DNA of 64,000 nt, from positions 26,969,650 to 27,033,649 of the forward strand of contig NC_079887.1 of the NCBI RefSeq assembly GCF_029227915.1, in the 5' to 3' direction. Made by a program: the position numbers and the translations under genes. Within the stretch, counting starts at the first letter, position 1. Each line of letters opens with the position of its first letter. A model generated the notes under the pieces. It did no database searches. It worked only from the letters and a program-made list of their open reading frames with translations, and had not been told where the DNA came from. Positions 11,471 to 23,504 of the stretch are shown piece by piece. The stretch is from Hydractinia symbiolongicarpus. Lineage: Eukaryota > Cnidaria > Hydrozoa > Anthoathecata > Hydractiniidae.

Positions 11471-14400
11471 TTTTTAAAAATGTTTTCATTTTTGATGAGA
11501 CGCTGAATAAAAGAAGTTTAATCGCCGGCAAACGAAAACCCGCGATTTCCCGTAAATCCCGGGCTTGGCCCGTATAGTCAAAAGTATACAAAGAAAGTAC
11601 CAAGGGAGTAAACTCATTTCCCGAACGATTTTTTATATTATTTTTTTACCACTAAACGCATGAGACTTGTAGTTTTCCAAAATATTTTCATATTTGATGG
11701 GACGCTGAATAAAAGAAGTTTAATCGCCGGCAAACGAAAATCCGCGATTTCCCGTAAATCCCGGACTCGGCCCGTATAGTCAAAAGTATACAAGAAAGTA
11801 CCCAGGGAGTAAACTCATTTCCCGAACGATTTTTTAAATTATTTTTTCACCACTAAAACGCATGAGACTTGTAGTTTTCAAAAATGTTTTCATTTTGATG
11901 AGACGCTTAATGAAAGAGGTTTAATCGCCGGAAAACGAAAACCCGCGATTTCCCGTAAATCCTGGGCTTGGCACGTATAGTCGAATGTATACAAAGAAAG
12001 TACCCTGTGAGTAAACTCATTTCCAGAACGTTTTTTTAAATTATTTTTTCACCACTAAAACGCATGAGACTTGTAGTTTTTAAAAATGTTTTCATTTTTG
12101 ATGAGAAGCTGAATAAAAGAAGTTTAATCGCCGGCAAACGAAAACCCGCGATTTCCCGTAAATCCCGGCTTGGCCCGTATAGTCAAAAGTATACAAAGAA
12201 AGTACCCAGGGAGTAAACTCATTTCCCGAACGATTTTTTAAATTACTTTTTCACCACTAAAACGCATGAGACTTGTAGTTTTCAAAAATGTTTTCATTTT
12301 TGATGAGACGCTGAATAAAAGCAGTTTAATCGCCGGCAAACGAAAACCTGCGATTTCCCTAAATCCCGGACTCGGCCCGTATAGTCAAAAGTATACAAAG
12401 AAAGTACCCAGGGGTAAACTCATTTCCAGAACGATTTTTTAAATTATTTTTTCACCACTAAAACGCATAAGACTTGTAGTTTTTAAAAATGTTTTCATTT
12501 TTGATGAGACGCTGAATAAAAGAAGTTTAATCGCCGGCAAACGAAAACCCGCGATTTCCCGTAAATCCCGGGCTTGGCCCGTATAGTCAAAAGTATACAA
12601 AGAAAGTACCCAGGGAGTAAACTCATTTCCCGAACGATTTTTTATATTATTTTTTTACCACTAAACGCATGAGACTTGTAGTTTTCCAAAATATTTTCAT
12701 ATTTGATGGGACGCTGAATAAAAGAAGTTTAATCGCCGGCAAACGAAATTCCGCGATTTCCCGTAAATCCCGGACTCGGCCCGTATAGTCAAAAGTATAC
12801 AAGAAAGTACCCAGGGAGTAAACTCATTTCCCGAACGATTTTTTAAATTATTTTTTCAACACTAAAACGCATGAGACTTGTAGTTTTTAAAAATATTTTC
12901 ATTTTTGATGAGACGCTGAATAAAAGAAGTTTAATCGCCGGCAAACGAAAACCCGCGATTTCCCGTAAATCCCGGCTTGACCCGTATAGTCAAAAGTATA
13001 CAAAGAAAGTACCCAGGGAGTAAACTCATTTCCATAACGATTTTTTAAATTACTTTTTCACCACTAAAACGCATGAGACTTGTAGTTTTCAAAAATGTTT
13101 TCATTTTTGATGAGACGCTTAATGAAAGAGGTTTAATCGCCGGAAAACGAAAACACGCGATTTCCCGTAAATCCTGGGCTTGGCACGTATAGTCGAATGT
13201 ATACAAAGAAAGTACCCTGTGAGTAAACTCATTTCCAGAACGTTTTTTTAAATTATTTTTTCACCACTAAAACGCATGAGACTTGTAGTTTTTAAAAATG
13301 TTTTCATTTTTGATGAGACGCTGAATAAAAGCAGTTTAATCGCCGGCAAACGAAAACCCGCGATTTCCCGTAAATCCCGGGCTTGGCCCGTATAGTCAAA
13401 AGTACACAAAGAAAGTACCCAGGGAGTAAACTCATTTCCCGAACGATTTTTTATATTATTTTTTTACCACTAAACGCATGAGACTTGTAGTTTTTAAAAA
13501 TGTTTTCATTTTTGATGAGACGCTGAATAAAAGAAGTTTAATCGCCGGCAAACGAAAACCCGCGATTTCCCGTAAATCCCGGGCTTGGCCCGTATAGTCA
13601 AAAGTATACAAAGAAAGTACCAAGGGAGTAAACTCATTTCCCGAACGATTTTTTATATTATTTTTTTACCACTAAACGCATGAGACTTGTAGTTTTCCAA
13701 AATATTTTCATATTTGATGGGACGCTGAATAAAAGAAGTTTAATCGCCGGCAAACGAAAATCCGCGATTTCCCGTAAATCCCGGACTCGGCCCGTATAGT
13801 CAAAAGTATACAAGAAAGTACCCAGGGAGTAAACTCATTTCCCGAACGATTTTTTAAATTATTTTTTCACCACTAAAACGCATGAGACTTGTAGTTTTCA
13901 AAAATGTTTTCATTTTGATGAGACGCTTAATGAAAGAGGTTTAATCGCCGGAAAACGAAAACCCGCGATTTCCCGTAAATCCTGGGCTTGGCACGTATAG
14001 TCGAATGTATACAAAGAAAGTACCCTGTGAGTAAACTCATTTCCAGAACGTTTTTTTAAATTATTTTTTCACCACTAAAACGCATGAGACTTGTAGTTTT
14101 TAAAAATGTTTTCATTTTTGATGAGAAGCTGAATAAAAGAAGTTTAATCGCCGGCAAACGAAAACCCGCGATTTCCCGTAAATCCCGGCTTGGCCCGTAT
14201 AGTCAAAAGTATACAAAGAAAGTACCCAGGGAGTAAACTCATTTCCCGAACGATTTTTTAAATTACTTTTTCACCACTAAAACGCATGAGACTTGTAGTT
14301 TTCAAAAATGTTTTCATTTTTGATGAGACGCTGAATAAAAGCAGTTTAATCGCCGGCAAACGAAAACCTGCGATTTCCCTAAATCCCGGACTCGGCCCGT

Positions 14401-15510
14401 ATAGTCAAAAGTATACAAAGAAAGTACCCAGGGGTAAACTCATTTCCAGAACGATTTTTTAAATTATTTTTTCACCACTAAAACGCATAAGACTTGTAGT
14501 TTTTAAAAATGTTTTCATTTTTGATGAGACGCTGAATAAAAGAAGTTTAATCGCCGGCAAACGAAAACCCGCGATTTCCCGTAAATCCCGGGCTTGGCCC
14601 GTATAGTCAAAAGTATACAAAGAAAGTACCCAGGGAGTAAACTCATTTCCCGAACGATTTTTTATATTATTTTTTTACCACTAAACGCATGAGACTTGTA
14701 GTTTTCCAAAATATTTTCATATTTGATGGGACGCTGAATAAAAGAAGTTTAATCGCCGGCAAACGAAATTCCGCGATTTCCCGTAAATCCCGGACTCGGC
14801 CCGTATAGTCAAAAGTATACAAGAAAGTACCCAGGGAGTAAACTCATTTCCCGAACGATTTTTTAAATTATTTTTTCAACACTAAAACGCATGAGACTTG
14901 TAGTTTTTAAAAATATTTTCATTTTTGATGAGACGCTGAATAAAAGAAGTTTAATCGCCGGCAAACGAAAACCCGCGATTTCCCGTAAATCCCGGCTTGA
15001 CCCGTATAGTCAAAAGTATACAAAGAAAGTACCCAGGGAGTAAACTCATTTCCATAACGATTTTTTAAATTACTTTTTCACCACTAAAACGCATGAGACT
15101 TGTAGTTTTCAAAAATGTTTTCATTTTTGATGAGACGCTTAATGAAAGAGGTTTAATCGCCGGAAAACGAAAACACGCGATTTCCCGTAAATCCTGGGCT
15201 TGGCACGTATAGTCGAATGTATACAAAGAAAGTACCCTGTGAGTAAACTCATTTCCAGAACGTTTTTTTAAATTATTTTTTCACCACTAAAACGCATGAG
15301 ACTTGTAGTTTTTAAAAATGTTTTCATTTTTGATGAGACGCTGAATAAAAGCAGTTTAATCGCCGGCAAACGAAAACCCGCGATTTCCCGTAAATCCCGG
15401 GCTTGGCCCGTATAGTCAAAAGTACACAAAGAAAGTACCCAGGGAGTAAACTCATTTCCCGAACGATTTTTTATATTATTTTTTTACCACTAAACGCATG
15501 AGACTTGTAG
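11471..15510. repeat. 2,020-bp decamer duplication inside HOR unit 1
   Basis: Several rare variants appear twice here, 2,020 bp apart, and once in unit 2: ACCAAGGGAG near 11,600/13,620 (18,872), CCAGGGGTAAAC near 12,409/14,429 (19,681), TTTTTCAACAC near 12,854/14,874 (20,126) and TTTCCATAACG near 13,030/15,050 (20,302). The junction between the copies lies in a hybrid monomer at about 13,481-13,495, with a class C left part (TTTTTTTACCACTAAACGC) and a class A right part (TTTTTAAAAATG). Confidence 0.88.
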
Positions 15511-18500
15511 TTTTCAAAAATTATTTCATATTTGATGGGACGCTGAATAAAAGAAGTTTAATCGCCGGCAAACGAAAATCCGCGATTTCCCGTAAATCCC
15601 GGACTCGACCCGTATAGTCAAAAGTATACAAGAAAGTACGCAGGGAGTAAACTCATTTCCTGAACGATTTTTTATATTATTTTTTTACCACTAAACGCAT
15701 GAGACTTGTAGTTTTCCAAAATATTTTCATATTTGATGGGACGCTGAATAAAAGAAGTTTAATCGCCGGCAAACGAAAATCCGCGATTTCCCGTAAATCC
15801 CGGACTCGGGCAGTATAGTCAAAAGTATACAAGAAAGTACCCAGGGAGTAAACTCATTTCCCGAACGATTTTTTAAATTATTTTTTCACCACTAAAACGC
15901 ATGAGACTTGTGGTTTTTAAAAATATTTTCATTTTTGATGACACGCTGAATAAAAGAAGTTTAATCGCCGGCAAACGAAAACCCGCGATTTCCCGTAAAT
16001 CCCGGCTTGACCCGTATAGTCAAAAGTATACAAAGAAAGTACCCAGGGAGTAAACTCATTTCCCGAACGATTTTTTAAATTACTTTTTCACCACTAAAAC
16101 GCATGAGACTTGTAGTTTTCAAAAATGTTTTCATTTTTGATGAGACGCTTAATGAAAGAGGTTTAATCGCCGGAAAACGAAAACCCGCGATTTCCCGTAA
16201 ATCCCGGGCTTGGCAAGTATAGTCGAATGTATACAAAGAAAGTACCCTGTGAGTAAACTCATTTCCAGAACGTTTTTTTAAATTATTTTTTCACCACTAA
16301 AACGCATCAGACTTGTAGTTTTTAAAAATGTTTTCATTTTTGATGAGACGCTGAATAAAAGAAGTTTAATCGCCGGCAAACGAAAACCTGCGATTTCCCT
16401 AAATCCGGGGCTTGGCACGTATAGTCGAATGTATACAAAGAAAGTACCCTGTGAGTAAACTCATTTCCAGAACGATTTTTTAAATTATTTTTTCACCACT
16501 AAAACGCATAAGACTTGTAGTTTTTAAAAATGTTTTCATTTTTGATGAGACGCTGAATAAAAGAAGTTTAATCGCCGGCAAACGAAAACCCGCGATTTCC
16601 CGTAAATCCCGGCTTGGCCCGTATAGTCAAAAGTATACAAAGAAAGTACCCAGGGAGTAAACTCATTTCCCGAACGATTTTTTAAATTACTTTTTCACCA
16701 CTAAAACGCATGAGACTTGTAGTTTTCAAAAATGTTTTCATTTTTGATGAGACGCTGAATAAAAGAAGTTTAATCGCCGGCAAACGAAAACCCACGATTT
16801 CCCGTAAATCCCGGGCTTGGCCCGTATAGTCAAAAGTATACAAAGAAAGTACCCAGGGAGTAAACTCATTTCCCGAACGATTTTTTATATTATTTTTTTA
16901 CCACTAAACGCATGAGACTTGTAGTTTTCCAAAATATTTTCATATTTGATGGGACGCTGAATAAAAGAAGTTTAATCGCCGGCAAACGAAAATCCGCGAT
17001 TTCCCGTAAATCCCGGACTCGGCCCGTATAGTCAAAAGTATACAAGAAAGTACCCAGGGAGTAAATTCATTTCCCGAACGATTTTTTAAATTATTTTTTC
17101 ACCACTAAAACGCATGAGACTTGTAGTTTTTAAAAATATTTTCATTTTTGATGAGACGCTGAATAAAAGAAGTTTAATCGCCGGCAAACGAAAACCCGCG
17201 ATTTCCCGTAAATCCCGGCTTGACCCGTATAGTCAAAAGTATACAAAGAAAGTACCCAGGGAGTAAACTCATTTCCCGAACGATTTTTTAAATTACTTTT
17301 TCACCACTAAAACGCATGAGACTTGTAGTTTTCAAAAATGTTTTCATTTTGATGAGACGCTTAATGAAAGAGGTTTAATCGCCGGAAAACGAAAACCCGC
17401 GATTTCCCGTAAATCCTGGGCTTGGCACGTATAGTCGAATGTATACAAAGAAAGTACCTTGTGAGTAAACTCATTTCCAGAACGTTTTTTTAAATTATTT
17501 TTTCACCACTAAAACGCATCAGACTTGTAGTTTTTAAAAATGTTTTCATTTTTGATGAGAAGCTGAATAAAAGAAGTTTAATCGCCGGCAAACGAAAACC
17601 CGCGATTTCCCGTAAATCCCGGCTTGGCCCGTATAGTCAAAAGTATACAAAGAAAGTACCCAGGGAGTAAACTCATTTCCCGAACGATTTTTTAAATTAC
17701 TTTTTCACCATTAAAACGCATGAGACTTGTAGTTTTCAAAAATGTTTTCATTTTTGATGAGACGCTGAATAAAAGCAGTTTAATCGCCGGCAAACGAAAA
17801 CCTGCGATTTCCCTAAATCCCGGACTCGGCCCGTATAGTCAAAAGTATACAAAGAAAGTACCCAGGGAGTAAACTCATTTCCAGAACGATTTTTTAAATT
17901 ATTTTTTCACCACTAAAACGCATAAGACTTGTAGTTTTTAAAAATGTTTTCATTTTTGATGAGACGCTGAATAAAAGAAGTTTATTCGCCGGCAAACGAA
18001 AACCCGCGATTTCCCGTAAATCCCGGGCTTGGCCCGTATAGTCAAAAGTATACAAAGAAAGTACCCAGGGAGTAAACTCATTTCCCGAACGATTTTTTAT
18101 ATAATTTTTTTACCACTAAACGCATGAGACTTGTAGTTTTCCAAAATATTTTCATATTTGATGAGACGCTTAATGAAAGAGGTTTAATGGCCGGCAAACG
18201 AAAACCTGCGATTTCCCTAAATCCCGGGCTTGGCACGTATAGTCGAATGTATACAAAGAAAGTACCCTGTGAGTAAACTCATTTCCAGAACGATTTTTTA
18301 ATTTATTTTTTCACCACTAAAACGCATAAGACTTGTAGTTTTTAAAAATGTTTTCATTTTTGATGAGACGCTGAATAAAAGAAGTTTAATCGCCGGCAAA
18401 CGAAAACCCGCGATTTCCCGTAAATCCCGGCTTGGCCCGTATAGTCAAAAGTATACAAAGAAAGTACCCAGGGAGTAAACTCATTTCCCGAACGATTTTT

Positions 18501-20613
18501 TAAATTACTTTTTCACCACTAAAACGCATGAGACTTGTAGTTTTCAAAAATGTTTTCATTTTTGATGAGACGCTGAATAAAAGCAGTTTAATCGCCGGCA
18601 AACGAAAACCTGCGATTTTCCTAAATCCCTGACTCGGCCCGTATAGTCAAAAGTATACAAAGAAAGTACCCAGGGAGTAAACTCATTTCCAGAACGATTT
18701 TTTAAATTATTTTTTCACCACTAAAACGCATAAGACTTTTAGTTTTTAAAAATGTTTTCATTTTTGATGAGACGCTGAATAAAAGAAGTTTAATCGCCGG
18801 CAAACGAAAACCCGCGATTTCCCGTAAATCCCGGGCTTGGCCCGTATAGTCAAAAGTATACAAAGAAAGTACCAAGGGAGTAAACTCATTTCCCGAACGA
18901 TTTTTTATATTATTTTTTTACCACTAAACGCATGAGACTTGTAGTTTTCCAAAATATTTTCATATTTGATGGGACGCTGAATAAAAGAAGTTTAATCGCC
19001 GGCAAACGAAAATCCGCGATTTCCCGTAAATCCCGGACTCGGCCCGTATAGTCAAAAGTATACAAGAAAGTACCCAGGGAGTAAACTCATTTCCCGAACG
19101 ATTTTTTAAATTATTTTTTCACCACTAAAACGCATGAGACTTGTAGTTTTCAAAAATGTTTTCATTTTGATGAGACGCTTAATGAAAGAGGTTTAATCGC
19201 CGGAAAACGAAAACCCGCGATTTCCCGTAAATCCTGGGCTTGGCACGTATAGTCGAATGTATACAAAGAAAGTACCCTGTGAGTAAACTCATTTCCAGAA
19301 CGTTTTTTTAAATTATTTTTTCACCACTAAAACGCATGAGACTTGTAGTTTTTAAAAATGTTTTCATTTTTGATGAGAAGCTGAATAAAAGAAGTTTAAT
19401 CGCCGGCAAACGAAAACCCGCGATTTCCCGTAAATCCCGGCTTGGCCCGTATAGTCAAAAGTATACAAAGAAAGTACCCAGGGAGTAAACTCATTTCCCG
19501 AACGATTTTTTAAATTACTTTTTCACCACTAAAACGCATGAGACTTGTAGTTTTCAAAAATGTTTTCATTTTTGATGAGACGCTGAATAAAAGCAGTTTA
19601 ATCGCCGGCAAACGAAAACCTGCGATTTCCCTAAATCCCGGACTCGGCCCGTATAGTCAAAAGTATACAAAGAAAGTACCCAGGGGTAAACTCATTTCCA
19701 GAACGATTTTTTAAATTATTTTTTCACCACTAAAACGCATAAGACTTGTAGTTTTTAAAAATGTTTTCATTTTTGATGAGACGCTGAATAAAAGAAGTTT
19801 AATCGCCGGCAAACGAAAACCCGCGATTTCCCGTAAATCCCGGGCTTGGCCCGTATAGTCAAAAGTATACAAAGAAAGTACCCAGGGAGTAAACTCATTT
19901 CCCGAACGATTTTTTATATTATTTTTTTACCACTAAACGCATGAGACTTGTAGTTTTCCAAAATATTTTCATATTTGATGGGACGCTGAATAAAAGAAGT
20001 TTAATCGCCGGCAAACGAAATTCCGCGATTTCCCGTAAATCCCGGACTCGGCCGGTATAGTCAAAAGTATACAAGAAAGTACCCAGGGAGTAAACTCATT
20101 TCCCGAACGATTTTTTAAATTATTTTTTCAACACTAAAACGCATGAGACTTGTAGTTTTTAAAAATATTTTCATTTTTGATGAGACGCTGAATAAAAGAA
20201 GTTTAATCGCCGGCAAACGAAAACCCGCGATTTCCCGTAAATCCCGGCTTGACCCGTATAGTCAAAAGTATACAAAGAAAGTACCCAGGGAGTAAACTCA
20301 TTTCCATAACGATTTTTTAAATTACTTTTTCACCACTAAAACGCATGAGACTTGTAGTTTTCAAAAATGTTTTCATTTTTGATGAGACGCTTATTGAAAG
20401 AGGTTTAATCGCCGGAAAACGAAAACACGCGATTTCCCGTAAATCCTGGGCTTGGCACGTATAGTCGAATGTATACAAAGAAAGTACCCTGTGAGTAAAC
20501 TCATTTCCAGAACGTTTTTTTAAATTATTTTTTCACCACTAAAACGCATGAGACTTGTAGTTTTTAAAAATGTTTTCATTTTTGATGAGACGCTGAATAA
20601 AAGCAGTTTAATC
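15362..20613. repeat. Large HOR unit 2 (5,252 bp, 26 monomers)
   Basis: Same monomer order as unit 1 but without its two internal duplications: 8,080 minus 808 minus 2,020 equals 5,252. It matches the third, partial unit at an offset of 5,252 bp, for example AAATCCGGGGCTTGG at 16,401 and 21,653 and the GGGCAGTATAG variant at 15,811 and 21,063. It is probably closer to the ancestral unit than unit 1 is. That polarity is inference, since deletion from a longer unit is the alternative. Confidence 0.86.
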
Positions 20614-22005
20614 GCCGGCAAACGAAAACCCGCGATTTCCCGTAAATCCCGGGCTTGGCCCGTATAGTCAAAAGTACACAAAGAAAGTACCCAGGGAGTA
20701 AACTCATTTCCCGAACGATTTTTTATATTATTTTTTTACCACTAAACGCATGAGACTTGTAGTTTTCAAAAATTATTTCATATTTGATGGGACGCTGAAT
20801 AAAAGAAGTTTAATCGCCGGCAAACGAAAATCCGCGATTTCCCGTAAATCCCGGACTCGACCCGTATAGTCAAAAGTATACAAGAAAGTACCCAGGGAGT
20901 AAACTCATTTCCTGAACGATTTTTTATATTATTTTTTTACCACTAAACGCATGAGACTTGTAGTTTTCCAAAATATTTTCATATTTGATGGGACGCTGAA
21001 TAAAAGAAGTTTAATCGCCGGCAAACGAAAATCCGCGATTTCCCGTAAATCCCGGACTCGGGCAGTATAGTCAAAAGTATACAAGAAAGTACCCAGGGAG
21101 TAAACTCATTTCCCGAACGATTTTTTAAATTATTTTTTCACCACTAAAACGCATGAGACTTGTGGTTTTTAAAAATATTTTCATTTTTGATGACACGCTG
21201 AATAAAAGAAGTTTAATCGCCGGCAAACGAAAACCCGCGATTTCCCGTAAATCCCGGCTTGACCCGTATAGTCAAAAGTATACAAAGAAAGTACCCAGGG
21301 AGTAAACTCATTTCCCGAACGATTTTTTAAATTACTTTTTCACCACTAAAACGCATGAGACTTGTAGTTTTCAAAAATGTTTTCATTTTTGATGAGACGC
21401 TTAATGAAAGAGGTTTAATCGCCGGAAAACGAAAACCCGCGATTTCCCGTAAATCCCGGGCTTGGCAAGTATAGTCGAATGTATACAAAGAAAGTACCCT
21501 GTGAGTAAACTCATTTCCAGAACGTTTTTTTAAATTATTTTTTCACCACTAAAACGCATCAGACTTGTAGTTTTTAAAAATGTTTTCATTTTTGATGAGA
21601 CGCTGAATAAAAGAAGTTTAATCGCCGGCAAACGAAAACCTGCGATTTCCCTAAATCCGGGGCTTGGCACGTATAGTCGAATGTATACAAAGAAAGTACC
21701 CTGTGAGTAAACTCATTTCCAGAACGATTTTTTAAATTATTTTTTCACCACTAAAACGCATAAGACTTGTAGTTTTTAAAAATGTTTTCATTTTTGATGA
21801 GACGCTGAATAAAAGAAGTTTAATCGCCGGCAAACGAAAACCCGCGATTTCCCGTAAATCCCGGCTTGGCCCGTATAGTCAAAAGTATACAAAAAAAGTA
21901 CCCAGGGAGTAAACTCATTTCCCGAACGATTTTTTAAATTACTTTTTCACCACTAAAACGCATGAGACTTGTAGTTTTCAAAAATGTTTTCATTTTTGAT
22001 GAGAC
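20614..22005. repeat. Partial third copy of the large HOR unit
   Basis: This follows unit 2 at an offset of 5,252 bp for about 1.4 kb (seven monomers) and then leaves it near 22,005, where GAATATAAGCAG replaces GAATAAAAGAAG. Beyond that the monomers belong to the next region's mosaic. At 20,891 it reads TACCCAGGG where unit 2 has the private TACGCAGGG at 15,639. Confidence 0.8.
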
Positions 22006-23504
22006 GCTGAATATAAGCAGTTTAATCGCCGGCAAACGAAAACCTGCGATTTCCCTAAATCCCGGACTCGGCCCGTATAGTCCAAAGTATGCAAAGAAAG
22101 TACCCAGGGAGTAAACTCATTTCCAGAACGATTTTTTAAATTATTTTTTCACCACTAAAACGCATAAGACTTGTAGTTTTTAAAAATGTTTTCATTTTTG
22201 ATGAGACGCTGAATAAAAGAAGTTTAATCGCCGGCAAACGAAAACCCGCGATTTCCCGTAAATCCCGGGCTTGGCCCGTATAGTCAAAAGTATACAAAGA
22301 AAGTACCCAGGGAGTAAACTCATTTCCCGAACGATTTTTTATATTATTTTTTTACCACTAAACGCATGAGACTTGTAGTTTTCCAAAATATTTTCACATT
22401 TGATGGGACGCTGAATAAAAGAAGTTTAATCGCCGGCAAACGAAAATCCGCGATTTCCCGTAAATCCCGGACTCGGGCCGTATAGTCAAAAGTATACAAG
22501 AAAGTACCCAGGGAGTAAACTAATTTCCCGAACGATTTTTTAAATTGTTTTTTCACCACTAAAACGCATGAGACTTGTAGTTTTTAAAAATATTTTCATT
22601 TTTGATGAGACGCTGAATAAAAGAAGTTTAATCGCCGGCAAACGAAAACCCGCGATTTCCAGTAAATCCCGGCTTGACCCGTATAGTCAAAAGTATACAA
22701 AGAAAGTACCCAGGGAGTAAACTCATTTCCCGAACGATTTTTTAAATTACTTTTTCACCACTAAAACGCATGAGACTTGTAGTTTTCAAAAATGTTTTCA
22801 TTTTGATGAGACGCTTAATGAAAGAGGTTTAATCGCCGGAAAACGAAAACCCGCGATTTCCCGTAAATCCTGGGCTTGGCACGTATAGTCGAATGTATAC
22901 AAAGAAAGTACCCTGTGAGTAAACTCATTTCCAGAACGTTTTTTTAAATTATTTTTTCACCACTAAAACGCATGAGAATTGTAGTTTTTAAAAATGTTTT
23001 CATTTTTGATGAGAAGCTGAATAAAAGAAGTTTAATCGCCGGCAAACGAAAACCCGCGATTTCCCGTAAATCCCGGCTTGGCCCGTATAGTCAAAAGTTT
23101 ACAAAGAAAGTACCCAGGGAGTAAACTCATTTCCCGAACGATTTTTTATATTATTTTTTTACCACTAAACGCATGAGACTTGTAGTTTTCCAAAATATTT
23201 TCATATTTGATGGGACGCTGAATAAAAGAAGTTTATTCGCCGGCAAACGAAAATCCGCGATTTCCCGTAAATCCCGGACTCGGGCAGTATAGTCAAAAGT
23301 ATACAAGAAAGTACCCAGGGAGTAAACTCATTTCCCGAACGATTTTTTAAATTATTTTTTCACCACTAAAACGCATGAGACTTGTAGTTTTTAAAAATAT
23401 TTTCATTTTTGATGAGACGCTGAATAAAAGAAGTTTAATCGCCGGCAAACGAAAACGCGCGATTTCCCGTAAATCCAGGCTTGACCCGTATAGTCAAAAG
23501 TATA

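Larger units (their letters stand above)
7282..15361. repeat. Large HOR unit 1 (8,080 bp, 40 monomers)
   Basis: This unit matches 15,362 onward. Shared landmarks are AGTACACAAAG at 7,341 and 15,421, CGGGCAGTATAG at 7,731 and 15,811, and the rare TACCTTGTGAG near 9,377 and 17,457, all at an offset of 8,080 bp. The left edge is where GAAGTTGAATGG meets GCCGGC at 7,282. After about 11 kb the offset to the second unit drops to 7,272 bp, and after 13.5 kb to 5,252 bp, because this unit contains two internal duplications (808 and 2,020 bp) that the second lacks. It has a few private substitutions, such as TTTGTTGGGA at 7,451 and AAAGGCATGAG near 7,613. Confidence 0.88.
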
